Assembly: GCA_025677835.1 (NCBI GenBank)
Contig: JAIXMR010000023.1
Location: 124,001-188,000 of the forward strand
Length of the DNA: 64,000 bases
Direction of reading: 5' to 3'
Source of the DNA: Sporodiniella umbellata
Taxonomy: Eukaryota; Mucoromycota; Mucoromycetes; Mucorales; Rhizopodaceae
Both the position numbers and the translations under genes were made by a program. Below, in pieces: positions 1 to 10,870 of this stretch. Within the stretch, counting starts at the first letter, position 1. Every line of letters begins with the position of its first letter. The notes beneath the pieces were generated by a model. It was not told the origin of the DNA. It made no database searches and saw only the letters and a program-made list of their open reading frames with translations.

Positions 1-191
1 TATTGTATAGGCTAAGTATAGAAGGCGTTGACTCTGCAGAGCGATCCAAACAAGCATCAAGTGTTGTGAGCTTGATTTTACCAGAAGTAATAATAAAAAA
101 AGTGTGTATTGCATTAACTAACTATTACATGTGTACTTTTATATATTCAAAACACACGCACACATACACACATACACACACACACACACAT

Positions 192-228
<37 letters not shown>

Positions 229-3200
229 CAAAGATTGAGCTTTTCCCATCAGATTTTTTGTACGAAACTGGTTTAAAGATCATTGAGACAATCAAAACAT
301 CAAAAAACATACACACTCGACTATTGGATATCTTTACAAAAATTTGGAACGCCCTTTCAACAGCCAACGAGACAGCAGAAGTTGAGAGTCTTTTCAATGG
401 GCTTATTAGCTTTGAATGGAGTGTGCAGTCTATTGTCAGTATATGCTCAGCTATCAATGAACTGGAGCTTTCCAACAAACAATTAGAAGAGTGTATCAAA
501 TACATGACAAAGTAAGAAACAAAAGGCGTTGTACATAAATTAACGCTTTCTAGTAAACTTCACGATGTAGAAATAGAAGGCATACCACCTTTCGTGTATC
601 AATTATTGCTCATTTCTAGAAAAGGTTATAAAAAGAACGTTCTTGTAGGAATATTCGACTATTTTAGCAAGATGGCTAACAGTGACAACGAGCTCAGGTT
701 TGCAATGACAACTTTTTTTTTTTTTTTTGGGGAACCAAAACTAACAGTTAATATGTTTATTTAGCGCTGAAGGTACAAGTATGCTACATATATCGTTCGC
801 AATCAAACAAGACCAGGACCTTGGCAACGAGTTGATCAAAATAATGAAAAACACCAAATTGAATCAGCTGGATATTTTCAGTATAGCATCGCTATTATCG
901 GCAGCTAGAATACATCGATTACAAGACACTGTAATGCGAAGAAGAAGAAAAAAACCTTAAAAACGTTCCACTAAAAGCAGCAATCTTTAGATACTTGACC
1001 TTCTAAAATCCGCTGTTATGTCCGCATTCAAAGACAACGAAAAGTATCAGCAGTACCACTGGATTACTAGTAAAGTGTTTTGTTGTAGAAAAGGATGGAT
1101 TTTACAGTCCTATACTTATTAACATTTATTTCTGTAACAGAGTACTCTATCTCGGACTCGGACAAGATAGGTGATACTTTACTTGAAATTGCTGACCGAT
1201 CAGCTTCTGATTGGGACCAAGTAATTCAAAGCTTGACCCAGCTATCATTTATTTTGATTGACACTGTTTCAAGTCAAGGAAGCTTCTTTACATCTAATAA
1301 TCCTCGACTTAGAACAAGTGGTGAAGTTTCTAGCGCCAACAGTAAAATATCGAACCTTGCTATTAGTATTTTATCTCGACTCTTCAGTCATCACGATGTA
1401 GTGAGAAGTGAGATTTTAGAGCAAATCACGTCTCGCATTGTAACCAGGTCTAGCAGCGCAGCTGATTTTATTAAACTTTTGGGCAAGATTATTCGTGACC
1501 ATCCTTATGCTATAGACAAATATTTGGGTTCGGTAGGCGTTGGCTATTTGAAAAAAAAAAAAAAAAAAATGAACTCATATTTTTTTTTTCAAGCTAAAGG
1601 ACACTCTAGATCTACTTTCTTTTCTACCCTTTGTAGTTGCTGAACGTCTCTTAGACGCGACTAGACCTATCTCAAAATTAAATCAGAGATTTAGAGATGG
1701 CCTTATTTTGATTTTGAGAAAAAGTTTGTTTTCAAAGTATGTGGCCAAAAAAAAAAAGGAAACTTTGCGGCTATATTCACTTCTTAAAAATAGGGATATG
1801 GATGGCCGAGAAGTTGCAGTACGAGGTTTCTTAAACATACTTGACGACCAGCTTTATGATTTAAGAGAAAAGAATAAATCAGTCCAAACTGAAGGCATCG
1901 TCTTTGAAATATTAGGTAGTTGAGCACAACAAAAGTCTGTGGATTTTACTAAACGTTTCCTAAAAAAAAAAAAAAAAAAAGGTTTACTACGAAGGTGCTT
2001 TAGCCAACAAAGCGAAATCAGATCATGTACATACAACTGTCTTGGTACTTTAGCACAAGAATATCCATCGCTAGGTGGTGACATATTTGAATTGCTCTCT
2101 GCGCAGGTGATATAACAAAAATATTAACCATAGGAATACGGTTCACTCATGGCTCTCTCTATGGATAGTTTATACGAAGTTACGAAAAAAACACGAGTAT
2201 TCTTTGCCCTGTAAAGTTAGATTTATGCATAGAAAGCGCCAGTACTATGGGACAAATTAAAATGATCGAGCCTATTCATATACTACTATTAAATACTATC
2301 CGGGCCAAAAATACCACTTCAAAAGATCCAGAGACATTTCTGCTTTTGAGCGAAGGTATTGCCCGTTTTGGAAGCAATATCAAATCGCTCATCCTTCGAC
2401 TGTCCAATGCCTCACTTGAAGACTTTGAGCTTGACAAGACGTCCAGCTTTGATTCTATAACTTTGGTGGGTCAAAGTAACATACAAAAAGCATTACTATT
2501 AATTTCGCTATATGAGGTAAGCAAGTAAACGAACAAAAGAAATGACTTGCTGTTTACGTAAATGTTGATAGATCTCCATTGAGTACGAATATTTTACTGA
2601 GAACATCAATACTGATACAAGTGAAAGAATACTCAACTTATTCAAACGACGCAAACAGCTGATTGCCCTACTGTCCTCTTTGCCTGATAAAGGCAAAAGG
2701 TCATTAAACACCTATAGACCCATCACTGACTTGAAGTCCGCGGTGGCAATCCTTAGTCAACTGTTTACAGAAGAATACATGTCAGAGCCTTTACGGGATT
2801 TAAGATCGGATATAGATTTTGTACATTTTGTTGTGACAAACACGAGTGACAGCTTAAAATTCGTAAGTTAACTCATAACGATATCTCTTTCACTCTTTTT
2901 GCACACACACACACACATTTTTTTTTTTTTTTTTTTTTTTTGGGCAGGCTATCAACGATCCTTACAGTCATCAAGATATGGAGTACTTTAATGACTGTGT
3001 TGAGATATGTAAGGTTTACTTACAGATACTTGGGTCAGAAGACTCAGACAGCATACTTGCAAACAACCAAACAAGTAAGAAGGGCCCATCGGTCCTTACG
3101 ACAGTATGTCATTATTTACTATCGACCTTGGAGATTGTTGAGAACGTATGGCCAGATCGTTTTGTAGAGTTTATTTCTCTTTTGAAGTCTCAAGAAGAGA

Positions 3201-4487
3201 CCCAGAAAAACAAGGCTATTCTTTGTTTGATCAATAATCTGAAAGATGTAGCATTGAAGTTCTTATCTGGACGGACACCTGTGTACAAGGAGGTATCCAA
3301 CCTCATGCAGGTCATTACTTTCCTAGTAAACGCTATGGATAGAACCCAAGTAGACTTTTCTTATGGTGCACAGCAGATAGTGCACTGGCTAAATGAGCTG
3401 GCCAAAGATCGTCCAATTGAAGATCCTGGTCTGGTGAAAGAGATTGTGTCTTTGTTAGTAACAATGTCAGCGGCTGGAAATGAACATCATGTGATACAGG
3501 GTATATGTGAGGATCTACATGCCTTTGCTGGTGAGATTGATTCTGGATTTGAGACAGAGGATGGATTGGATCAGCCAGAAATAAAGTACCAGATTGTGAG
3601 TGTAAAAACTTTTGGTGTGGTGGCTTCTCAAGTGTTTGATTATCTGGATTCGTCACTGGACGAAATTACGTGGTGTGTTGGTAAACTTCGTGTTTGTGGT
3701 AAGATTGTATAGATCTAGTTACGTATTACTCTAATCGCTGTACGGATTTTGTCTATAGCATCAGAGGAATCTGAAGATGCAGAGTCATTTGAAGAAGATA
3801 TTTCCGAGTATTTCATCATGTTGATGAACATATTGAGTGAGTTGGTACGAACCGTGTTGACAGACGCAAGTGCAGAAAGTCTTTTCAAAACGCTGGTTCG
3901 GTTTTATAAGTCGCTACATGCATTTGTGAAATATGTAAGTGAGCTTGCTATTCAGTCCAGAGTACTAATCAGTATGTAGAAACTGATATATCCAGATGAA
4001 ATCTCACCCAAGTTTATCAAGGTGATTAGTCTGTCAGGAAGCGACATTACCGACAAAATGTACAAGTTCTTGACAGTTTACGGACAAAGGCAGCAACTGA
4101 CCGAAGCCCCCTACGCCAAAAAGGGCAAAGGAAAACAGAAAAGCGAGATCAATGCCAAACGAGAGGCTAGAGTGCAGCGTGAATCTAAAATGATACCACA
4201 GCTGATTTATACAGTAGAACAATATGAGCGATACCTTATCCAGCTAAGTCGAAAGGCAAAGATTGATTTTATGCAGTATATGAAACGCAGTACCTCTCGA
4301 GACTTTAAAATCGAAATTAGTTTAATCAACGAAGCGTCTTCTAGTGAAGAAGATGAAAAAGAGGTAAAGTATTTGTTGATTACTACAAAAACAGTACTAA
4401 ACACACACACACACACACACACGATAGTTGTTGGAAGAAAACGTAGAAGAGCCATCGACCAAAAGAATGAGAATGACAAATGAATAA
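1..4487 (+). CDS. FANCI: Fanconi anemia group I protein (FANCI), 5'-truncated
   Basis: FANCI pairs with FANCD2 in the clamp that marks DNA interstrand crosslinks in the nucleus. The gene runs in from the left edge, so the start codon and perhaps 80 N-terminal residues are missing. About ten exons are stitched by short introns. Landmarks matching vertebrate FANCI in order: PPFVYQLLLISRKGYKK (about 590-640), LDLLKSAVMSAFKD (about 1000), EILEQITSRIVTRSSS (about 1420), REVAVRGFLNIL (about 1810), EDFELDKTSSFDS (about 2420), and the C-terminal MIPQLIYTVEQYERYLIQLS and KRSTSRDFKIEI (4190-4310). The last intron is 4364-4427. The final exon encodes LLEENVEEPSTKRMRMTNE and a TAA at 4485-4487, and an AATAAA at 4483-4488 overlaps the stop. 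Introns carry (CA)n/(TA)n and T tracts. One intron ends in A19-G at 1981. The position of the human monoubiquitinated Lys appears to be Glu (1810-1812). The family call is firm; minor exon borders are by eye. Confidence 0.92.
151..230. repeat. (CA)n/(TA)n microsatellite in a FANCI intron
   Basis: A run of CA/ACAC units followed by a TA run lies between the donor after codons SLILPE and the acceptor before IELFPSDF. It produces spurious reading frames on both strands with poly-Thr/His or poly-Val/Cys. Confidence 0.9.
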
Positions 4488-4642
4488 AAAGCCAAAGAAA
4501 AAAAAAAAAAGATGTTTTTTATTATTTATTTATTATGTTACAAAAATTGATCCTTTCTTTTTTTTTTTTTTGGTTTTTTTTTTTTTTTTGGTTTTTTAGG
4601 TGAAAAAGATATTTACGAAGGGCATGGTAAGGGAGAGAAACT

Positions 4643-6841
4643 TTACATACGTTCCAAAGGTCTCAAGCCGAGCATACGCATGGCATTACCGAGGGTGGTG
4701 CGTGCGGCCCAGTACATGAGCAAACGGGCTTCAGCTATATTGGGTTCAGCGCCTCTGACCCAAAGATTTTCAAAACAGGCAGAAATATCATGAGAGAGCT
4801 TGAAAGCGTAAGTGACGACGTTACAAGGCTCATAACCACTCAGGAGACTCTTGACAAGATCAGGGTATTGAGAGATAGTACGGATCAAGTCGATAGCCTG
4901 AGGTTCTGACAAAAGGCTGAGGTCGGCTTGATGATTGACTTCGATACCGCTTCTGCGTTCGACAGAGAAGAGACGTGCGTGAGCGTATTGGATATAAGGG
5001 CCGGTGTCACCTTCAAAAGAACACATACGGTCCATGTTGAATTCATAGTTCTTGATACGACGCGCAGCGTTATCTTGGATTTTGACAGCAGAAAGACCGA
5101 TTTCGTCAGCGACCTTTTCAGGTTCTTCCACCTCAGCATACTTTGCTTCATTCTTACGCATGACATCGTGCATGGTTTCCTTGGCCTCTTCAAGGATATC
5201 CTCCAAGAAGACGACAGTCCCCTTACGCGTGGACATGCCCATGACCATACCAAAATTGACGTGTTCTACCTTGTTGGCCCATTCGAATTTCATGAGTTCC
5301 AGAGTCTTGAAGAGCTGCTTGAGATGAAGATCTTGCTGAGAGGCAACGACGTAGATCATCTTGTCAAACTTGTATTTCTCATAACGTTCCGAAGCAGCGC
5401 CAATATCACGGGTCAGGTAAAGAGTGGTACCATCCTTTTTCTGGACCACGGTCTTGCCGAGTTTATACTTTTCCATGTCGATGATCAATGCACCCTCAGA
5501 CTCCTCCACCAGCTTGTCTGCCTTGAGTTGGTCCATGGCTTTCTGCATGCCTTCTGCGACTTGGGATTCACCTGAATAGACATCAAAGTGAATATTCAAA
5601 CGACCATAGATATCCTTGTACTTGACAATGGACAGGTCACGGAAACGACGCCAGAGAGAGAGCGCGTGTTCATCGCCGTCTTCCATCTTTTTGAAATAAG
5701 CACGGGCCTCGTCATGAATCGTAGGCTCTGCTTCAGCATCGCGGTTGATCTGCACATACACGTCGTACAGGTGTTTGATAGGATCCGCCAACAGTTTCTC
5801 TTCTGAACCGTATTTACTGAAACCGACAGCCAACAGTCCGTACTGCTTACCCCAGTCGCCCAAATAGTTCATGCTGATAGCCTTCCAACCGTTGGCCTTG
5901 TACACGTTATAGATAAAGGCGCCGATGATGGTCGAACGCAGATGACCGGCATGGAAAGGCTTGGCGATATTGGGTGAAGAGAATTCGACAATGACGGTCT
6001 TGCCTTGACCAGAGGTGTTATTACCATACTGTTCACGGTTTTGGGAGAGCATGTGAAGGGTGGATTGAGTCAGGATAGCCTTGTTGATGCGGAAGTTTAA
6101 GAAAGGACCAGCAGAGGAGACTTCGGTGATGTACTTGTTCACTTTGAACTTCTCGGCCCATTCTTTGGCAATCGCAGCAGGGTTGCCCTTCAAACGGAGA
6201 CGAGGAAGAGCAATGGCCAAATCGCCATTGTCGAGCGAACGGGGGTTATCGATCGATTGGTAGACAAAGACAGGATCCAGAGAACCCAATGCAGCAATTT
6301 GGGTGGCAATCAAGTTACGGAAGGTGTCTATGGGATTAGTGGCAGGGTCGGAACCAGCGACCTCAGGAATGCTCACGTCCATTGCACTTTCAAGGGTGTT
6401 TTGGGCGAGTTCAGAAGCCCATTGAAGCGCTTGTTGGGCAGCAGGGGTAGCTTCTACCGATTGAACAAAGGTGCTCTCTACCTTGGCAGACTTCAAAACA
6501 CACCAAGTCACGTAATCCGATACCGCAGGCTGGGCACCGCCCAAGAAAGGTGTGCTCTTGGTCTCAACCCAGCTTACCAATGTAGTCACATCGCCTTCCA
6601 CAGCCAAATCTAAACTATAGGCGGCGTATTGATTCTCCTTCTTTTGTTCGTCCAAAAGACCGTAGGCGCGAGTCAAATAACGTACGATATCCGCAATAGA
6701 CTTGAATTCTACACTGTTTTCTATTTTCAAAGAGGTTTCTTGACCAGAAGAAACTTTCACTTGGCTCTTGAGCTCTTTATTGCTAGCAATCACTGCCAAA
6801 AGTCCCAAAGGAATATTTTTCGAACAAACAGTCAGGCTCAT
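4643..6841 (-). CDS. RRS1: Arginyl-tRNA synthetase, cytosolic/mitochondrial type
   Basis: Class Ia aminoacyl-tRNA synthetase that charges tRNA-Arg. It is an intronless 732-codon ORF starting with ATG at 6839-6841. The N-terminal roughly 150 residues are a divergent eukaryotic extension. An Arg-tRNA synthetase N-terminal recognition domain follows (about 170-270). The catalytic core opens with SSPNIAKPFHAGHLRST, the HIGH-type signature. MNYLGDWGKQYGLLAVGF follows. GMSTRKGTVV replaces KMSKS, as is usual for ArgRS. The C-terminal helical anticodon-binding domain ends in LGLRPLERM. Length and domain order agree with fungal ArgRS. Its 3' end converges on FANCI 155 bp away. There is no obvious mitochondrial presequence, so a single gene serving both compartments cannot be judged here. 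The absence of introns contrasts with most neighbours. Confidence 0.97.
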   Translation of the reverse strand: MSLTVCSKNIPLGLLAVIASNKELKSQVKVSSGQETSLKIENSVEFKSIADIVRYLTRAYGLLDEQKKENQYAAYSLDLAVEGDVTTLVSWVETKSTPFLGGAQPAVSDYVTWCVLKSAKVESTFVQSVEATPAAQQALQWASELAQNTLESAMDVSIPEVAGSDPATNPIDTFRNLIATQIAALGSLDPVFVYQSIDNPRSLDNGDLAIALPRLRLKGNPAAIAKEWAEKFKVNKYITEVSSAGPFLNFRINKAILTQSTLHMLSQNREQYGNNTSGQGKTVIVEFSSPNIAKPFHAGHLRSTIIGAFIYNVYKANGWKAISMNYLGDWGKQYGLLAVGFSKYGSEEKLLADPIKHLYDVYVQINRDAEAEPTIHDEARAYFKKMEDGDEHALSLWRRFRDLSIVKYKDIYGRLNIHFDVYSGESQVAEGMQKAMDQLKADKLVEESEGALIIDMEKYKLGKTVVQKKDGTTLYLTRDIGAASERYEKYKFDKMIYVVASQQDLHLKQLFKTLELMKFEWANKVEHVNFGMVMGMSTRKGTVVFLEDILEEAKETMHDVMRKNEAKYAEVEEPEKVADEIGLSAVKIQDNAARRIKNYEFNMDRMCSFEGDTGPYIQYAHARLFSVERRSGIEVNHQADLSLLSEPQAIDLIRTISQYPDLVKSLLSGYEPCNVVTYAFKLSHDISACFENLWVRGAEPNIAEARLLMYWAARTTLGNAMRMLGLRPLERM

Positions 6842-7825
6842 ACTATAAAAAAAAAAAAAAAAGAAAATTATAGAGGGAAAGACTGGCTTTTTTTTTTGGC
6901 TTTCAAAAAAAAAAAAAAAAAAAGAGTGTTTAGAACGAATGACTCACGACTAAGCCACACCTTCCAGGGTTTAATTTTGAGAGTAGAAATTTATCTTGCA
7001 GAAAAAAAGAGTAGAATTTTGGACAGTCAGGCAATATAAACCAAAGAGTATGTGTTTCCAAGAGCCTATGGTTTGTAAGTTTTCAGAGAGACGACTTGAG
7101 ATCCATACTTTCCAGCCATGAGTCACTATGAATCGTTGGAAGGGCTATTGTCCATCTGACGGATGACCTTTTCAAGGACAAGTGCTTGGGAAGAGTACAC
7201 AAACAGGCTTTTAAAAGCACGATACGGGCATAAATTAGGAATGAATTTCCCTTCTAAGCCTTATTGGTCTAGACTTGTTGTTGACTGTAGATCGCTTCGC
7301 GTGGATAGAGCCTCTTCAAAGTCAGCTCAGGACCATTTTTTTTTTTTTTTCGATGGGGATGGATATGATTGGCTAGGATGGTTCGACCAATAAAGCAAGT
7401 CTATACAACGTTTTGATTGATTCCTGCCATCGAAGCCTAATCCAAAAAGGGCAATTGCAGCGCAAGAAAGCTTTGAATGATGCATTCGTCTTGATCCATC
7501 GGGGAGGGGGGGGTGACCTCCAACAACAACAAGCTTTTATCAAGCAGTCTACAGCATGTCTTTTGAATAACGCAGTGTTACTTGCACCTTGCGATGGAAT
7601 GTTTTGCAACCGTTTCAACCCAAACCCTGGTAAACACCCTGAAAGAAAAAGTTTCACTGTGGGCGGGTGTGTATAAGCCACTGTTTAAAAATAACCCACA
7701 CCAATTCCAAAACCCTTTCTATGTCCGATAAGGAAAACTAGGCGCGTGCTTTACATCGATAGGGAAAAGAAGGAGGAACACCGCTTATCGTGTCGGTAGA
7801 TGAAATATAAAAATAAATAGAATCT

Positions 7826-7865
<40 letters not shown>

Positions 7866-7916
7866 GTTTTCTTTATTTTTTTGTGTTGATCTTTTTTTTT
7901 TTTTTTTTTGCACGAT
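6842..7916. other. Divergent intergenic region, no gene seen
   Basis: It separates the divergent ArgRS and PTC7 starts and should hold both promoters. It contains A/T homopolymers (6845-6860, 6904-6922, 7335-7350, and a very long T tract at about 7829-7864). Reading frames here show no recognisable domains, poor codon logic and no supporting splice signals. A 17-codon ATG frame on the minus strand near 7075-7125 is too short to call. Confidence 0.6.
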
Positions 7917-8975
7917 ATGCCGATTGCTACTGCTTTTAAGCGATCCGTTTCAACATGCGCTCAGAACAGCCCATATAAAAATCAATTAAAGCGTTTACCG
8001 ATGTTTGATTTTTTTGCAGCACAGAAACCCAAAGTATCTTATACCTTTGGTCATGGCGCCGCTGGATTTGCAAAGAAGCGACAGCCTCTCTGTGCGATGG
8101 CCACGTCTCATGTTCAAGTAGGCGAAGATGCCTATTTCAGACGATCCGATGCGATTGGTGTAGCCGACGGTATTGGTGGCTGGGCCAACACGGCAGGTAA
8201 AAAGAAGAGGTTATACAATTCTGTTTGTGTTTATTCAACCCAAAAATGACTTGTAGGGGCCAATTCTGGTTTATATTCAAGCCGATTGATGCACTATGCG
8301 AATGAGGAGATGAACCGGTTTGAAGATACCGAAGACCCCTATTTTTTCGAGTATAACGAAGCGGATCCTTTAGAGATTTTACGCAACAGTTACGAGCAAA
8401 GTCTGGAGGAAGCCAAAGAGATGAACATTTTGGGCAGTACGACGGCCTGTCTGGCTGTGTTACGTCACGACGAGTTAAGGGTGGCGAACATTGGTGACTG
8501 TGGGATTTCGATTATCCGCCACCACCAGTATGTGTTCCGCAGTGAGGAACAACAGCACGCGTTCAACTTTCCTTACCAGCTTGGACTTTTATCACGCGAT
8601 CAACCGAAAGATGCGCAGTCGTTTACTGTCAAGGTTGAAAAGGGAGATATTGTGATCATGGCTACCGATGGACTGTACGATAACCTGTTTGACAAAACCA
8701 TCCTGAGCCTAGTGCAAGATCATGTAGTGTCTAATACCATCCCAGCCACCCCAGACCGCCCAGCGCGTGTCCGTAATCTGCAACCCCAAATCTTAGCCGA
8801 TGTTCTGGCCAACGCCGCCAAAGAAGTGAGCGAAACCAGATATAGAATTGATACCCCCTTCCAAAGACGTGCTGTCAAAGAAGGTCTTTTACTCGAAGGT
8901 GGCAAACAAGACGATATCAGTGTCATTGTAGCCATCGTTCGAGATTGTGAAGACTCTCCTGACCGTCGTCTCTAA
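7917..8975 (+). CDS. PTC7: PP2C-family phosphatase, PTC7 type
   Basis: Metal-dependent Ser/Thr phosphatase. Yeast Ptc7 acts in mitochondria and activates coenzyme Q synthesis. Two exons, 7917-8196 and 8257-8975, give 332 residues; the 60-nt intron is in phase 1 and restores WANTAGANSGLYSSR. The ATG at 7917 is chosen because upstream in-frame sequence is a T tract. The basic, Ser-rich N terminus (FKRSVSTCAQ, KNQLKRL) looks like a mitochondrial presequence. PP2C motifs are complete: VGEDAYF, GVADGIGGW (metal Asp), GSTTACLAVL, VANIGDCG, ATDGLYDN (metal Asp) and KQDDISVIVA (metal Asp). The 3' region has (TC)n and AATAAA near 9099. It converges on the LITAF gene. Family is certain; the Ptc7 subtype rests on the GVADGIGGW and FNFPYQLG blocks. 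Confidence 0.93.
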
Positions 8976-9064
8976 CCTTTTAGCATTTTACATGATTTTT
9001 ACTTCTTATTCCCTCTTTTGGTTTTCATCCTAATACTACTATCCACCCTTATCTGACGCTTGGA

Positions 9065-9067
<3 letters not shown>

Positions 9068-9098
<31 letters not shown>
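9068..9098. repeat. (TC)n microsatellite in the PTC7 3' region
   Basis: About 15 TC units directly precede an AATAAA at about 9099 that is a plausible polyadenylation signal for PTC7. Confidence 0.85.
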
Positions 9099-9101
<3 letters not shown>

Positions 9102-9222
9102 AAAAACTTTCATCCACCAAAACACAAGAGGGGGGGTTTTTTTTTTTCTTATAAAAAAAGGATTTTTGATTGTTTAAAGCTATTTTTTTGTTTTTTTTTA
9201 TTTTTTGGGTGAGGGGGGAATA

Positions 9223-9647
9223 TCAAATTCTATAACAAGTACCGATTTTCTGACCACACCTCGGACAATAATGAGCTACGTCTGATGAAAGAAAGGTGAA
9301 TGGAGAGAGAAGAAAAATCGAATGGGTTACCTTTCAAGTATTTCACATAAAAGGGTAGCCAGCATAGAATCACAGTGGTTAATAGACTAGTAGTCAAAGG
9401 TGAGTTGAAATCCTTTTTCAATGTAGGTTCCTTACAGAATCAAGGCAGCCAACCAGACAAGAGAACCGTTTCGATACCTTATCCGGGTCAAGACGTACTT
9501 TTCACATTGTTCGCATACGGTTTGGGTCTCAAAATCCGGCAAGTGGGGATGATTGACCAAAAGTTCGATCCGTTGTTGTCTGGCCATGGCTCGACGGCTA
9601 TGATAAATACTGGGTGTATGTTTAGAGAGAGGTGTCCATGCATCCAT
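9223..9647 (-). CDS. LITAF/SIMPLE-domain membrane protein
   Basis: Small LITAF-like protein of 108 residues. The family anchors on the cytosolic face of endosomal/lysosomal membranes through a zinc ribbon split by a membrane-inserted hydrophobic segment. Three exons (9436-9647, 9331-9386, 9223-9281) with two 49-nt introns (9387-9435, 9282-9330) give a continuous frame. The first half-site is TQTVCEQCEKYVLTRIRY, then NGSLVWLAALILLLTTVILC as the hydrophobic segment, then WLPFYVKYLKDVAHYCPRCG with the second CxxC, ending GQKIGTCYRI. Both CxxC pairs and the final Tyr-Arg agree with the family. The start is ATG at 9645-9647. It is easily missed because no exon exceeds 212 nt. Its upstream flank (262 bp) is shared with the divergent HTH gene. 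Confidence 0.9.
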
Positions 9648-9909
9648 AGAGATAAGAAAAAAAGAAAAAAAAAAAAAAAAAAAGGAAAGAAAAAAGGGAT
9701 GTCTTTGTGTGATTTATACCCAAGTTGATGCATTCCTATCACCACCACTTTCACTTGACTTGTGTGTGTCACCTTAGAAAGCAATGGATGTGAAAATTTC
9801 CTTTTTTTTTTTTTTTTTTTTTTTTTTCAGACAGTCTGGAAATCAAGTTTGGATTTCTTTTCTTCTTTTTTCTTAATTTTTTCTTAATTTTTTTTTTTTT
9901 TTTTTTTGT

Positions 9910-10791
9910 ATGGGAAAAGACAACCGATCGCCTTACAAGACGTACGATAAAGAACAAGTAGAGAAATTTGTAGATCTTTTACAAGAGCAAGGGTTATCGG
10001 TAGTGAAGGCGGCTCAACAAAGTGGGATTCCCCGTAGTACGGCGTATGGGCTGAGAAAACAGTTCAATCTGACGGGCAGTCTATTGAACCGAGGCAAAGA
10101 GCCGCAGGAGATGCCCGAACACTATACGCGACTGTTGGTGAATTATATCGATCAACACCCAGACGCAGAACTAGGCGAGCTACAGACGTTGATCAACCGT
10201 TCTCCATTGGACAGCGTGACGGTGACCAAAGTACGACTGAAAGCGTATATGGAACAGGCGTGTGCTTTTTCTTTACAAGAAACCGTCCCTTTTCATCCCG
10301 TGTTGCCCCCGCTTACGACGCCCAGCCTGGGTGAGGGCAGCCCTTGTCTCTTTCTCGATCAAATCCGTCTCACCCGACGTCCCTGGGGCCAACGGACTTA
10401 CAAAGGTATCGACGTGGTCTTCTGGGGTTTGATGTCGATGGCCGGACCGCTGGCGGTGTTCAAACAAGGTCCGGGCGAAGAAGACCTGGATTTTCTTGCC
10501 TGTGCCATGGCCGAGACCGGCTTACGTCAGATCGTTCTTAACCCCCATCGTGTACGCTACGAAAAGGTACAACAGCTCGTCTTAAGCCATGGTGGCCAAT
10601 GTGTTTTCTGGACTGGCCTTCACCCCATGCAACCCTGTTGGAATGCTCTCAAAACACTGATCCCACGTTCTCCCTTGAATAGCGCTTACCCTCTTTCCGA
10701 TCGTATTCAACTCGCTTGGAAGTCCATTCGGCCAAGTGACTGTCTTTGCTGGATTCAGGAGTGTCAAACGCCTGCTTTTACTTGCACGTGA
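9910..10791 (+). CDS. HTH protein with decayed DDE transposase-like domain
   Basis: An intact 293-codon single-exon ORF starting at ATG 9910. Residues 1-55 are a homeodomain-like helix-turn-helix (EQVEKFVDLLQEQGLSVVKA, then GIPRSTAYGLRKQFN), as in Tc1/mariner/IS630 or fungal HTH families. Residues about 140-290 have the layout of a DDE_3 domain: FLDQIRLTRRPWGQRTYKG (first Asp present), VLNPHRVRYEKV where DN..H is expected, and GLHPMQPCWNALKTLI where P(Y/D)LNPIE..W..LK is expected. The second Asp reads Asn and the catalytic Glu reads Cys. No terminal inverted repeats or TA duplications were seen. I infer a domesticated or decaying transposase acting, if at all, as a DNA-binding protein. It lies 79 bp upstream of the DIPP gene in the same direction. 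Confidence 0.75.
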   Translation: MGKDNRSPYKTYDKEQVEKFVDLLQEQGLSVVKAAQQSGIPRSTAYGLRKQFNLTGSLLNRGKEPQEMPEHYTRLLVNYIDQHPDAELGELQTLINRSPLDSVTVTKVRLKAYMEQACAFSLQETVPFHPVLPPLTTPSLGEGSPCLFLDQIRLTRRPWGQRTYKGIDVVFWGLMSMAGPLAVFKQGPGEEDLDFLACAMAETGLRQIVLNPHRVRYEKVQQLVLSHGGQCVFWTGLHPMQPCWNALKTLIPRSPLNSAYPLSDRIQLAWKSIRPSDCLCWIQECQTPAFTCT

Positions 10792-10870
10792 AACATTCAA
10801 AGAAAGAAAGAAAGAAAGAAAAAAAAAAAAAATATTTCTTTTTTCTTTTGGTTTTTCAACAACAATAAAG

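Noticed and set aside
125..505. Minus-strand frame with poly-Val/Cys over the (CA)n repeat
   Set aside because: It is antisense to FANCI exons and created by the microsatellite.
4928..5575. Long plus-strand frame inside the ArgRS gene
   Set aside because: It is the antisense shadow of conserved ArgRS catalytic sequence and lacks any motif.
7373..7681. 102-codon minus-strand frame between ArgRS and PTC7
   Set aside because: No domain, odd composition and no splice or promoter support.
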